32,464 nucleotides of DNA, taken from contig VGRY01000050.1 in NCBI GenBank assembly GCA_016875195.1, positions 1 through 32,464 on the forward strand, given 5' to 3'. This document shows positions 7,145-14,858 of this stretch, in pieces (within the stretch, counting starts at the first letter, position 1; each line of letters begins with the position of its first letter). The notes under the pieces were generated by a model, which made no database searches, was not told the origin of the DNA, and worked only from the letters and a program-made list of their open reading frames with translations. A program made the position numbers and the translations under genes. This DNA is from Deltaproteobacteria bacterium (lineage in GTDB: Bacteria > Desulfobacterota > BSN033 > UBA1163).

Positions 7145-8044
7145 ATGCAACGGGGTAAATTGAAAGGCATGTTCTTTGTCATTATTTCGGCGATCGCTTT
7201 TGGAGCGATCGCCATTTTTGCGAAGACCGCCTACAGCGCGGGGTCGGATCCGATCAGCGTGCTCTTCTTTAGGTTTTCGATTGCCTCTGTTGTCATGGTC
7301 CCATGGATGATTGCCCGAAACATCCCGTTTCCTCGAGGGCGCACACTCCTCGGTCTGATATTGATGGGTGGAATCGGGTATGTCGGTATGTCGTTCTGTT
7401 ATTTCACCTCCCTGACCATGGCCTCCGCGGGTCTGGTTGCCATCTTACTCTACCTCTATCCGGCGATCGTCACCATCTTTTCAGCCCTTCTCTTTAAAGA
7501 GAGCATCAGAGGACTAAAGGTTCTTGCCCTGATTCTGGCATTGGCAGGAACCTTTCTCACGATCGGACTGAGCGGAGGAGGCCAGCCGCTTGGCATTGCA
7601 CTGGCGATGACCGCCCCTTTTATCTACTCTGCTTATATCCTGGCCGGCAGCAAGTTAACGAAACAGGCTGGCGTTTTAATGACCTCGACAGTTGTTATCC
7701 TATCCGCAAGCGTTGTCTTTGGCATTCTTGTCCTCATCCAGGGATTATACCTTCCTAGGACGCTGCCAGGCTGGGGAAGCGTTGTAGCCATTGCACTTGG
7801 GTCAACGGTGATTGCGGTGAGCACTTTTTTCGCGGGCCTTGAGCGAGTCGGTCCAACAAATGCCTCGGTCCTCTCAACATTTGAACCTGTCACCACAGTG
7901 ATCCTTGCTTTTCTCTTCCTCGGCGAAGAGATTGGACCGATGAGGATCTTCGGCGGCATTCTTATCCTTGGCGCCGTCATCCTGTTAGCCAGAAGTGAAT
8001 TTAAAAAACTTCCTGTTGAGGAATCCCATGTCAACGCTGGATAA
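7145..8044 (+). CDS. EamA/DMT-superfamily transporter
   Basis: 299-aa inner-membrane protein with about ten hydrophobic segments arranged as two EamA repeats (about 8-145 and 155-290). The first repeat has FFRFSIASVVM and YLYPAIVTIFSALLFKE; the second has the parallel STFEPVTTVILAFLFLGEE. Members export amino acids, nucleotides or other small metabolites by drug/metabolite exchange. It overlaps the next gene by 17 bases, so the two are probably co-transcribed, and the nearby deformylase-like, hydro-lyase and aminotransferase genes suggest an amino-acid-like cargo (inference). Codons 16-24 contain a perfect GGCGATCGCT/AGCGATCGCC hairpin. The ribosome site is weak. Confidence 0.88.
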   Translation: MQRGKLKGMFFVIISAIAFGAIAIFAKTAYSAGSDPISVLFFRFSIASVVMVPWMIARNIPFPRGRTLLGLILMGGIGYVGMSFCYFTSLTMASAGLVAILLYLYPAIVTIFSALLFKESIRGLKVLALILALAGTFLTIGLSGGGQPLGIALAMTAPFIYSAYILAGSKLTKQAGVLMTSTVVILSASVVFGILVLIQGLYLPRTLPGWGSVVAIALGSTVIAVSTFFAGLERVGPTNASVLSTFEPVTTVILAFLFLGEEIGPMRIFGGILILGAVILLARSEFKKLPVEESHVNAG

Positions 8045-8510
8045 GATTTTAAAATTGGGTCATCCAAAGCTTTACGAGATATCAGAACCCATTGTCCAGG
8101 AGGATATAAAAAGCCTGAATAAAATCGTTGAGGAATTGAGCGATATCCTCAAGGAATTCAAGGAAACCTATGGTGCAGGAAGGGCAATGGCTGCACCGCA
8201 GATCGGCGTGATGAGGCGACTCATCTATATGAATATCACCGAACCCATCATCCTCATCAACCCGGAATTGTTCGATTTGAGCGATGAAAGATTGGAACTC
8301 TGGGACGATTGCATGTGTTTTCCAAACCTACTGGTCAGGGTTCGTAGACACAAGAGGTGCAAGCTGAGATTTCTTAATCCGGATTGGAAAGAAGAAATCT
8401 GGGAACTAAAAGACGACCTCTCCGAGCTGTTGCAGCATGAAGTAGATCATTTAAACGGGATACTAGCCACCCAGCGAGCAATTGATGATAAATCCTTTGC
8501 CTGGAGGTAA
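8028..8510 (+). CDS. Divergent peptide deformylase-like metallohydrolase
   Basis: 160-aa protein of the peptide deformylase fold, which removes formyl groups using a metal held by one Cys and two His. The three motifs can be placed but differ from housekeeping Def: motif I is GAGRAMAAPQIG (49-60) with extra residues before AAPQ; motif II is DDCMCFP (93-99) where EGCLS is usual, keeping C95; motif III is QHEVDHLNG (136-144), giving H137, E138 and H141. The start at 8028 has TTGAGGAA upstream and overlaps the transporter end by 17 bases. No fmt or other translation gene is adjacent, and it sits between an exporter and a DUF1445 enzyme, so a metabolic N-formyl or amide hydrolase role is plausible. 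Fold assignment is secure; substrate is not. Confidence 0.82.
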   Translation: MSTLDKILKLGHPKLYEISEPIVQEDIKSLNKIVEELSDILKEFKETYGAGRAMAAPQIGVMRRLIYMNITEPIILINPELFDLSDERLELWDDCMCFPNLLVRVRRHKRCKLRFLNPDWKEEIWELKDDLSELLQHEVDHLNGILATQRAIDDKSFAWR

Positions 8511-8543
8511 AATTGGTGTTAAGGTAGGGCAGAGGGATATAAA

Positions 8544-9335
8544 ATGAGAGACATCACACAACTCAGGCCGAAAGAAATTCGGAGCTTCATCCGGAAAGGA
8601 AAATGGGATGAGCCCACCGCTGGGTTGGCTATGGGGTATGCCCAGGCCAATCTGGTTATCCTGCCGGAGAAATATGCATTCGACTTCCTTCTTTTCTGCC
8701 AGAGAAATCCAAAGCCCTGTCCTTTGCTGGAGGTCCTGGAGCCGGGAAAGTTTCAAACCGAATTTTTATCCCATGATGCGGATATCCGGACGGATATTCC
8801 ACGTTATAACGTCTATCGAAGAGGCAGGCTGGAATCTACCGTCAAAGAGATCAGAGATATGTGGAAGTTCGATTGGGTGACCTTCCTCCTGGGTTGCAGT
8901 TTTTCTTTCGAAGAGGCTTTAATGCGGGCGAAGATTCCTGTCCGACATATAGAAGAGAATAAGAATGTTCCAATGTTTATCACTAACATTTCTTGTAAGT
9001 CCGCAGGCGTTTTTCATGGACCTATGGTGGTGACGATGAGGCCCATTTCTCCGGATAAGGTCAGTAGGGCTGTGCAGATCACCTCCCGCTATGTATCTGT
9101 TCATGGGGCTCCTGTCCACATTGGTGATCCTTTAAAGATTGGAATTAAGGACCTAAAGAAACCGAACTTCGGAGATCCGGTGACTGTGAAGAAGGATGAA
9201 GTTCCGGTCTTCTGGGCATGCGGAGTCACACCGCAGGCGGTTGTAATGAAGGCCAAACCCGATCTCTGCATCACTCATACACCCGGTCATATGTTTATCT
9301 CAGACCTGCTCAACGAGGAGTTGGCCCATTTTTGA
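8544..9335 (+). CDS. DUF1445 hydro-lyase / D-glutamate cyclase-like
   Basis: 263-aa cytosolic protein of the UPF0317/DUF1445 family, often named putative hydro-lyase; the C-terminal domain of mammalian D-glutamate cyclase, which converts D-glutamate to 5-oxoproline, belongs to the same family. Signature stretches are WDEPTAGLAMGYAQANLVIL (about 25-44), FQRNPKPCPLLEV-type text (here FCQRNPKPCPLLEV, about 51-64), FLLGCSFSFEEAL (about 116-128), and the C-terminal VFWACGVTPQAVV and THTPGHMFI. Length is normal. It starts with AGAGGGA 7-13 bases before the ATG and 33 bases after the deformylase-like gene, in an apparent operon with it. Its stop codon forms part of the inverted repeat that follows. 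Confidence 0.87.
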   Translation: MRDITQLRPKEIRSFIRKGKWDEPTAGLAMGYAQANLVILPEKYAFDFLLFCQRNPKPCPLLEVLEPGKFQTEFLSHDADIRTDIPRYNVYRRGRLESTVKEIRDMWKFDWVTFLLGCSFSFEEALMRAKIPVRHIEENKNVPMFITNISCKSAGVFHGPMVVTMRPISPDKVSRAVQITSRYVSVHGAPVHIGDPLKIGIKDLKKPNFGDPVTVKKDEVPVFWACGVTPQAVVMKAKPDLCITHTPGHMFISDLLNEELAHF

Positions 9336-9427
9336 TCAATGAATTTGAGAATAGAATCTCTAACCCCCCTTCATCCCCCCTTAAACTAAGGGGGGAATAG
9401 AGGGGGGTTACGGATTTTCATTGATCG
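9333..9427. repeat. Palindromic repeat of the CCCCCCTTA/TAAGGGGGG family
   Basis: Outer arms TGATCAATGA (9333-9342) and TCATTGATCG (9418-9427) enclose TAACCCCCCT / AGGGGGGTTA arms and an inner hairpin CCCCCCTTA-AAC-TAAGGGGGG. The left arm includes the TGA stop of the hydro-lyase gene. It may act as a processing hairpin or transcript-end stabiliser, but it lacks a T-tract. The inner hairpin is shared with elements near 18.17 kb and 32.14 kb. Confidence 0.75.
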
Positions 9428-9487
9428 CGGGCACCTTCCGGGCATGGGGCATTATTAAAAAATATTTAGACCAGAAAGGGACATCCG

Positions 9488-10768
9488 ATGGAGAAAAGCG
9501 AAATCTACAAAAAGCATAAGGAATATCTGGCTCCCTGTGTGACTCACTATTATCAGGAACCTGTGATTTTTGACCGAGGGAAGGGAAAGTATCTCTATGA
9601 CATCGACGGCAAAGAGTATCTCGATTTCTTCGGAGGAATTGTCACGATCAGCGTGGGCCATTGTGACGAGGAGATCACGGAAAAGGCCTGTGAGCAGATG
9701 AGGAAGCTTCAACATACCTCCACCCTCTACCCCACCCTCCCCGCCATCTTGCTTGCGGAGAAACTGGCGCAGATCACTCCGGGGAGATTACAAAAATCCT
9801 TCTTCACCAGTAGCGGAACCGAAGCGGTTGAGACCGCTGTTCTCATTGCGCAGCTTTATACGAAAAACAATGAATTGATCGCCCTTCGCCATTGCTACAG
9901 CGGATCATCCCTGTTGACGATGAACATTACCGCTCATCAAAAATGGCGTCTCGGAGGAAGTCTCGTTCCGGGCATCAAACACGCCCACAATGCCTACTGT
10001 TTTCGATGCGCCTTCGGAAAGGAGTATCCTGATTGCGATCTTGAATGTGCGAAGGATTTGAAGGAACTGATTGAGACCACGACATCGGGTGGGCCTTCAG
10101 CTTTTATCGCGGAACCGATTCAGGGCGTAGGAGGATTTATCACTCCGCCCAAAGAGTATTTCAAAGAGGTCGTCTCCATATTGAAAAGGTTCGGGGGACT
10201 CTTCATCTGCGATGAAGTTCAGACTGGCTGGGGAAGGACCGGAGGAAAGATGTTTGGTATCGAACACTGGGGAGTTGAGCCGGATATCATGGTCATGGCA
10301 AAGGGAGCAGCCAATGGTTCCCCGGTCGGGATCACCATTGCCACGCCAGAGGTGGCAGATAGCCTTAAAGGTTTTCACCTCTCCACCTTTGGTGGAAATC
10401 CGGTAACTTCCACAACGGTTCTGGCTACTATCGAAGCCATTGAGAAGAGAGAACTGGTTCAGAACGCTGAGGAGATGGGTTATTTTTTGAGAGACCGGTT
10501 GGAGGGATTGAAAGAGAAATTCAAAATCATCGGCGAGGTCAGGGGAAAAGGTTTAATTCAGGGGATGGAAATCGTCAAGGAAGGAAAAGCGCCTGCTCTG
10601 GATCTGGTCAATGAGATCTTTGAGGGGACAAAGAGAGAAGGGCTTCTCATCGGAAGAGGCGGTCTCTACGGGAATGTCATACGGATCACACCGCCGCTGA
10701 CGATTGAGAAGGGTGAAATTATCAAGGCGGTTCAGGTTTTGGACAGGGTTTTGGAGAAAGTTGGTTAG
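9488..10768 (+). CDS. Class III PLP aminotransferase
   Basis: 426-aa fold-type I aminotransferase of class III (omega-amino acid, alanine-glyoxylate AGXT2-like group). It has YLDFFGGIVTISVGHC near the N-terminus, the phosphate-binding TSSGTEAVE (about 110-118), DEVQTGWGRTG with the pyridine-contacting D242, and the Schiff-base lysine K272 in MAKGAANGSPVG. The C-terminal RITPPLTIEKGEI is typical. Reaction is amino-group transfer from an amino acid or omega-/beta-amino acid to a keto acid such as pyruvate, glyoxylate or 2-oxoglutarate. A cysteine-rich insert, CFRCAFGKEYPDCDLEC (about 171-187), marks an AGXT2-like anaerobe subgroup. AGAAAGGGA sits 9-17 bases before the ATG. It lies just upstream of peptide-type uptake genes, which fits amino-acid catabolism. 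Confidence 0.9.
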   Translation: MEKSEIYKKHKEYLAPCVTHYYQEPVIFDRGKGKYLYDIDGKEYLDFFGGIVTISVGHCDEEITEKACEQMRKLQHTSTLYPTLPAILLAEKLAQITPGRLQKSFFTSSGTEAVETAVLIAQLYTKNNELIALRHCYSGSSLLTMNITAHQKWRLGGSLVPGIKHAHNAYCFRCAFGKEYPDCDLECAKDLKELIETTTSGGPSAFIAEPIQGVGGFITPPKEYFKEVVSILKRFGGLFICDEVQTGWGRTGGKMFGIEHWGVEPDIMVMAKGAANGSPVGITIATPEVADSLKGFHLSTFGGNPVTSTTVLATIEAIEKRELVQNAEEMGYFLRDRLEGLKEKFKIIGEVRGKGLIQGMEIVKEGKAPALDLVNEIFEGTKREGLLIGRGGLYGNVIRITPPLTIEKGEIIKAVQVLDRVLEKVG

Positions 10769-10844
10769 AGAGGTTTAAAAACAACTAAATGCTCTCTTAG
10801 ATTACATAGATTTTTAAAGATGATTCCAGAGATTTCTATGTGGT

Positions 10845-10873
10845 TTGACAATCGATGACGATTTGGATAGTAT
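10845..10873 (+). promoter_or_regulatory. Sigma70-type promoter for the ABC binding-protein gene
   Basis: TTGACA at 10845-10850 and TAGTAT at 10868-10873 are separated by exactly 17 bases. The start site would fall near 10880, about 100 bases ahead of the ATG at 10981, and the transcript leader would contain the hairpin at 10901-10957. Prediction is from consensus match only. Confidence 0.5.
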
Positions 10874-10900
10874 TTTAAAAAAATGGGATTGTAGGATTCA

Positions 10901-10957
10901 TGTAGCGTCCCGATTTAGTCGGGACGAAATTCGCCCCCAATAAATGAGGGCGCTACA
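10901..10957. repeat. TGTAGCG...CGCTACA palindrome in a probable 5' leader
   Basis: Terminal arms TGTAGCG and CGCTACA enclose a small hairpin GTCCCGATTTAGTCGGGAC and then CGCCCCC / GAGGGCG pairing. A related element with the same ends is at 26789-26907. Its place between the predicted promoter and the AGGAGGGA ribosome site means it may fold in the mRNA leader. Confidence 0.65.
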
Positions 10958-10980
10958 ATAAAACAGATGAGGAGGGAGAG

Positions 10981-12483
10981 ATGAAAAAGTTTCTGGTGAT
11001 GAGTTTAATCCTTTTTGCCTTTGCTCTTTATACAACGGCCGTCCATGCTCAGTCCACGCCGGTCTCAGGAGGATCGCTCACTATTGCCCAGGGTGTTGAG
11101 CCTCCAGGATTGGACCCCACCATTGCCACCTCGGCAGCCATCCCGAGGGTTGTCTATGGCAATGTGCTGGAGGGTCTGGTCAGGATCGATCGGACTGGAA
11201 AGATTATTCCGGCTTTGGCGAGCAAATATAAGATCTCCAAAGATGGAAAGGAATATATCTTCTCTCTGAAGAAGGGCGTCAAGTTTCACGACGGGAAGTC
11301 TTTTGATGCAGAAGATGTGAAGTTCACCTTCGGACGGCTGATGGATCCACAGGTGACCATTCCCAACAGGAGATATTATCAGGATATCGAGTCAATTGAG
11401 GTCGTAGATCCTCAGACCATTAAGTTCAAATTGAAGAATGCGAACTCGATGTTTCTCTTCAATCTGGCGAGGCCCGATTCTATCATCATCCACAAAGAGG
11501 TAGCAGAAAAGCTGAAGACCGCACCCGTGGGAACAGGACCTTTTAAATTGATGGAATGGGTGCGAGGAGACCGCATTGTTCTGGAAAAGTTTGCAGCCTA
11601 TCACCGAAAAGGTTTTCCATATCTCGATAAGGTCACTTTTAAATTTATCGGTGATCCCAGTGCACAGATCGCCAGTCTGCGGGCAGGGGATATTGATGTC
11701 ATTGGGTATGATGTGAGTCCGGAGAATGCCCTCCTGCTGGAGAAGGACCCGAAGTTCAAGGTTTACAACGGTTATACAACGACAGAGGTTATCTTATCGA
11801 CCAATAATTCGAGAAAACCTTTCAATGATGTCCGGGTACGAAGGGCCATGGCCCATGCCATTGACCGGTCAGCACTGATCAAAGGAGCCATGTCAGGATA
11901 TGGTACGCCCATTGGAAGCCACATGGATCCAGGTAATCCTAATTATATTGACCTGACCTCCGCTTATCCTTACAATCCGGAGAAGGCCAAACAGCTTCTT
12001 GCTGAAGCAGGTTATCCGAACGGTTTTGAAGCAGTGATCAAAGTTCCGGAGCGTTTTGCCTATGCGAAACGTTCGGGTGAGATCATTACAGATATGCTTT
12101 CCAAAGTGGGTATCCAGTTAAAGATCGAACTGACAGAATGGGGGCAATGGATTGACAGGGTCTTAAGGAATGCGGACTTCGATCTCACGGTGATCGGTCA
12201 CTCGGAGCCATTTGATATCGACATCTATGCCAACCCGAAATATTATTTCCGTTACGACAACCCGAAATTCCAGGAGACGCTTAAAAAGGCAGAGATGGAG
12301 CCTAATCCGAAAAAGAGAAAAGAGATCTACGTTTCCCTTCAGAAGATGATTGCCGACGATGCAGTCAACGGGTTCCTCTTTGTCATGCCCAGCCTCCCAA
12401 CGATGAAGAAAGAGGTGATGAACTGGTGGAAGGACTACCCCATGACCGCTCAGGATGTGACCGAGGTCTGGATACAAAAGTAA
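10981..12483 (+). CDS. ABC transporter family-5 substrate-binding protein
   Basis: 500-aa periplasmic solute-binding protein of the peptide/nickel/opine family (SBP_bac_5, DppA/OppA-like). It has a Sec signal peptide (1-23, cleavage likely after VHA) with no lipobox cysteine. Family signatures follow: GGSLTIAQGVEPPGLDP at the mature N-terminus, VYGNVLEGLVRID, FSLKKGVKFHDGKSFDAEDV, the VGTGPFKLMEWVRGDRIVL block and DVRVRRAMAHAIDR. ATG has AGGAGGGAG 2-10 bases upstream. It is followed by its two permeases. Such proteins bind di-/oligopeptides, glutathione or other amino-acid derivatives; the following M20 enzyme and preceding aminotransferase fit a peptide or N-acyl amino acid (inference). Confidence 0.92.
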   Translation: MKKFLVMSLILFAFALYTTAVHAQSTPVSGGSLTIAQGVEPPGLDPTIATSAAIPRVVYGNVLEGLVRIDRTGKIIPALASKYKISKDGKEYIFSLKKGVKFHDGKSFDAEDVKFTFGRLMDPQVTIPNRRYYQDIESIEVVDPQTIKFKLKNANSMFLFNLARPDSIIIHKEVAEKLKTAPVGTGPFKLMEWVRGDRIVLEKFAAYHRKGFPYLDKVTFKFIGDPSAQIASLRAGDIDVIGYDVSPENALLLEKDPKFKVYNGYTTTEVILSTNNSRKPFNDVRVRRAMAHAIDRSALIKGAMSGYGTPIGSHMDPGNPNYIDLTSAYPYNPEKAKQLLAEAGYPNGFEAVIKVPERFAYAKRSGEIITDMLSKVGIQLKIELTEWGQWIDRVLRNADFDLTVIGHSEPFDIDIYANPKYYFRYDNPKFQETLKKAEMEPNPKKRKEIYVSLQKMIADDAVNGFLFVMPSLPTMKKEVMNWWKDYPMTAQDVTEVWIQK

Positions 12484-12490
12484 AAGATGA

Positions 12491-12640
12491 ATTTCGAAAT
12501 TCGAAGCACGAAATTCGAAACAAGCACGAATGCTCAAATTTTACAATGGGGTTTTCGTATTATTTTTTGAAATTAGAATTTTAGATTTGTTTCGGATTGG
12601 TCCTAAGAGGACGCTTCGCCCGAAATTCGGATTTCGGATT
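12491..12640. repeat. TTCGAAATTCGAA palindromic element with nested hairpin
   Basis: The left arm ATTTCGAAATTCGAAGC plus ACGAAATTCGAAACAA (12491-12522) is mirrored by a right arm beginning TTGTTTCGGATT (12587) and ending CGAAATTCGGATTTCGG. The right arm is interrupted by GTCCTAAGAGGACGCTTCGC, a small hairpin (GTCCT/AGGAC). It fills most of the gap between the binding-protein and first permease genes and shows no coding potential. Confidence 0.6.
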
Positions 12641-12706
12641 TTTCATTGATGGGTGGGCCTGAGGTAATCCTTTTCAACTTCGGGCCTTTTCTTTCCCTAC
12701 AAGAAA

Positions 12707-13651
12707 ATGGCAGCCTACCTCCTCAAACGAACTCTCATCCTTATTATCACCCTCCTTCTCGTCTCTATTGTCATCTTTGCCATCCTGATGGTCATCCCAG
12801 GCGATCCTGCGCAGATCATCCTTGGCATCAACGCTACCCCCGAAACCCTAAGAAGTTTAAGACAGCAAATGGGGTTGGATCGTCCTGTGATCGTTCAATA
12901 CCTCAGTTATATGAAACATCTGGCCCTGGGCGATCTTGGCCGGTCGATCACCTATGATGTTTCGATCACTTCGCTGATTTTTTCCCGTCTTCAGGTGACC
13001 GTTCCGCTGACCATTCTCTCGATGATTTTTGCTCTTCTCATCTCCATCCCGACAGGGATCTACTCCTCTCTTCATCGAAACCGAATGGGAGATTATGGGA
13101 TCATGGTCTTCTCACAGATCGGCCTGGCTGTGCCTGCCTTCTGGGCAGGTATTCTCCTGATTCTTCTCTTTGCAGTCACGCTTCACTGGTTGCCGGCAGG
13201 TGGATTCCAGACCTGGCAAGTGAATCCATTCAAGGCATTGCAGTCCCTTCTCCTTCCTGCCTTCTCACTCGGATTTGTGCGGGCTGCGGTGCTGACCCGG
13301 ATGACCCGATCCTCTATGCTCGAAGTTCTTGGTGAAGATTATATTCGCACGGCCCGAAGCAAAGGCCTTTCGAAAACGATGGTTGTTTACAAGCATGCGT
13401 TCCGGAATGCGATCATCCCGGTTGTGACGATTGTCGGGCTTCAGGCAGGAGACCTATTAGCCGGAGCGATCATCATTGAGAATGTCTTCCATCTTCCCGG
13501 TGTGGGAAGATTGGTTTTTGAGGCGATCGGCCAGAGAGACCTTCCGGTAATCCAGGGAGTCGTACTTCTAATTGCGGTTATGATCGTGATTATCAATTTT
13601 GTGATTGATGTGGCCTACCGTTACCTTGACCCAAGGATTCGGTATGGATGA
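12707..13651 (+). CDS. ABC transporter permease, DppB type
   Basis: 314-aa inner-membrane permease of the dipeptide/oligopeptide family, with six predicted membrane segments starting at about 10-30, 98-120, 132-155, 175-195, 240-262 and 280-302. The N-terminal MAAYLLKRTLILIITLL and ADPL-like GDPAQIILG are typical of DppB. The cytoplasmic EAA loop that contacts the ATPase is EDYIRTARSKGLSKTMVVYK (about 206-225). It partners with the binding protein upstream and the DppC-type permease downstream. No good ribosome site is visible before the ATG. No ATPase gene follows, so the transporter needs one from elsewhere. Confidence 0.92.
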   Translation: MAAYLLKRTLILIITLLLVSIVIFAILMVIPGDPAQIILGINATPETLRSLRQQMGLDRPVIVQYLSYMKHLALGDLGRSITYDVSITSLIFSRLQVTVPLTILSMIFALLISIPTGIYSSLHRNRMGDYGIMVFSQIGLAVPAFWAGILLILLFAVTLHWLPAGGFQTWQVNPFKALQSLLLPAFSLGFVRAAVLTRMTRSSMLEVLGEDYIRTARSKGLSKTMVVYKHAFRNAIIPVVTIVGLQAGDLLAGAIIIENVFHLPGVGRLVFEAIGQRDLPVIQGVVLLIAVMIVIINFVIDVAYRYLDPRIRYG

Positions 13652-13706
13652 TGTTATTGCAAATTGCGAAAGGTGAAATCCAACATTTTAAGACAGGAAT
13701 GAAACC

Positions 13707-13790
13707 TTGGTTTGTCACCCTGAACTTGTTTCAGGGTCTAACGATTTCTGAGGTTCTTAAACCAGATGCTGAACCAAGTTCAGCATGACA
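13707..13790. repeat. Paired hairpin repeat between the permease genes
   Basis: Two hairpins face each other: CCCTGAACTTGTTTCAGGG at 13718-13736 and ATGCTGAAC-CAA-GTTCAGCAT at 13766-13786. The same two-hairpin pattern recurs in opposite order at 16161-16224. The second hairpin contains an ATG in frame with the downstream permease, which creates a false early start. Confidence 0.75.
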
Positions 13791-13801
13791 CAGAGAAAAA
13801 A

Positions 13802-14641
13802 ATGGTTATTCATCGTCCATTTCGAAACATCAACTTTACGATTGGATTTTTGATCACCCTGATCATTCTTCTGACTGCCCTTCTCAGCTTTGTCTATACT
13901 CCCTTTAATCCGAACCGGATGAACCTCTCCGAACGATTTCAGGCTCCGGGCAAATATCACTGGCTGGGAACGGACCAATACGGAAGGGATATCCTGAGCC
14001 GGGTGATGAAGGGAGCGGTCAATTCGATCATCGTGGGTCTGGTTGCGGTTTCCATTGGCATGGGGTTTGGAATTTTTCTCGGCTCACTTGCTGCTTTTTA
14101 TAAAAAATGGATAGATGAAACGATCATGAGGATTTCAGATGTCCTCTATGGATTTCCAGCAGTGCTGAGCGCAATCCTCATTACCTCCATTCTGGGGCCC
14201 GGGGCAATCAATAGCATGATCGCGATCGGGATCTTCAACATACCCATCTTTGCGAGGTTAACTCGTGCCACTTCCCTCTCCATTTGGGAAAGGGATTATG
14301 TGACCTCGGCCAGGGCCATCGGCAGAAGCGATGCAGGGATCATCTGGAAGTATATCCTTCCCAACATCCTATCCTCTCTCATTGTTCAGGGCACGGTTCA
14401 GTTTGCCATTGCCATCCTGGCAGAAGCTGGCCTGAGCTATCTTGGACTGGGAACCCAACCACCTCATGCGAGCTGGGGAAGGATGCTCAATGAGGCTCAG
14501 ACCTTTATGGGAACCTCCCCTTATTTAGCCATCTTTCCGGGGTGCGCCATTGCCCTTGCTGTATTGGGATTCAATCTCCTCGGAGATGGATTGAGGGATA
14601 TGCTTGATCCGAAGTTGTCGAGAATTCAGAGAGGGATATGA
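13802..14641 (+). CDS. ABC transporter permease, DppC type
   Basis: 279-aa permease with the DppC layout: a first membrane helix near residues 11-33, the conserved HWLGTDQYGRDILSRVMKGA (about 55-74), then five helices and the EAA loop DYVTSARAIGRSDAGIIWKY (about 166-185). The C-terminal GLSYLGLGTQPPHASWGRML is a strong family signature. I place the start at 13802 (MVIHRPF); an in-frame ATG at 13766 would add 12 residues encoded entirely by an interspersed hairpin repeat, which family members would not share. The gap from DppB is 150 bases and filled with repeat. It should form the membrane channel with DppB. Confidence 0.9.
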   Translation: MVIHRPFRNINFTIGFLITLIILLTALLSFVYTPFNPNRMNLSERFQAPGKYHWLGTDQYGRDILSRVMKGAVNSIIVGLVAVSIGMGFGIFLGSLAAFYKKWIDETIMRISDVLYGFPAVLSAILITSILGPGAINSMIAIGIFNIPIFARLTRATSLSIWERDYVTSARAIGRSDAGIIWKYILPNILSSLIVQGTVQFAIAILAEAGLSYLGLGTQPPHASWGRMLNEAQTFMGTSPYLAIFPGCAIALAVLGFNLLGDGLRDMLDPKLSRIQRGI

Positions 14642-14679
14642 AAAGGATGTAAGAAGTAGGGAGTCATTCGGATGAGGTT

Positions 14680-14811
14680 TTAAATTCCAAATCCCAAATT
14701 TCAAATTCCAAATAAGCTCCAAATTCCAATTTCAAATGACCAAAAAGGTTTTGTTTAGGATTTTGGAGATTGGAATTTATTTGGAATTTGGTGCTTGGGA
14801 TTTGGTGCTTA
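14680..14811. repeat. AATTCCAAAT / ATTTGGAATT palindromic element
   Basis: The left side has TAAATTCCAAATCCCAAATT and AAATTCCAAATAAGCTCC; the right side has TTTTGGAGATTGGAATTTAT and TTGGAATTTGGTGCTTGGG, an imperfect reverse complement. The centre is near CAAAAAGGTTTTGTTTAGG. It separates the permease from the M20 gene and could weaken read-through, though it is not a standard terminator. Confidence 0.65.
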
Positions 14812-14858
14812 CAAATGGCTAAGTGCCATTAAAGTAGAAAAAGCCTTGGAGGGAGATC

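Noticed and set aside
8028..8510. Housekeeping peptide deformylase (def)
   Set aside because: Motifs I and II deviate and no fmt or translation gene is adjacent, so the specific name is not used.
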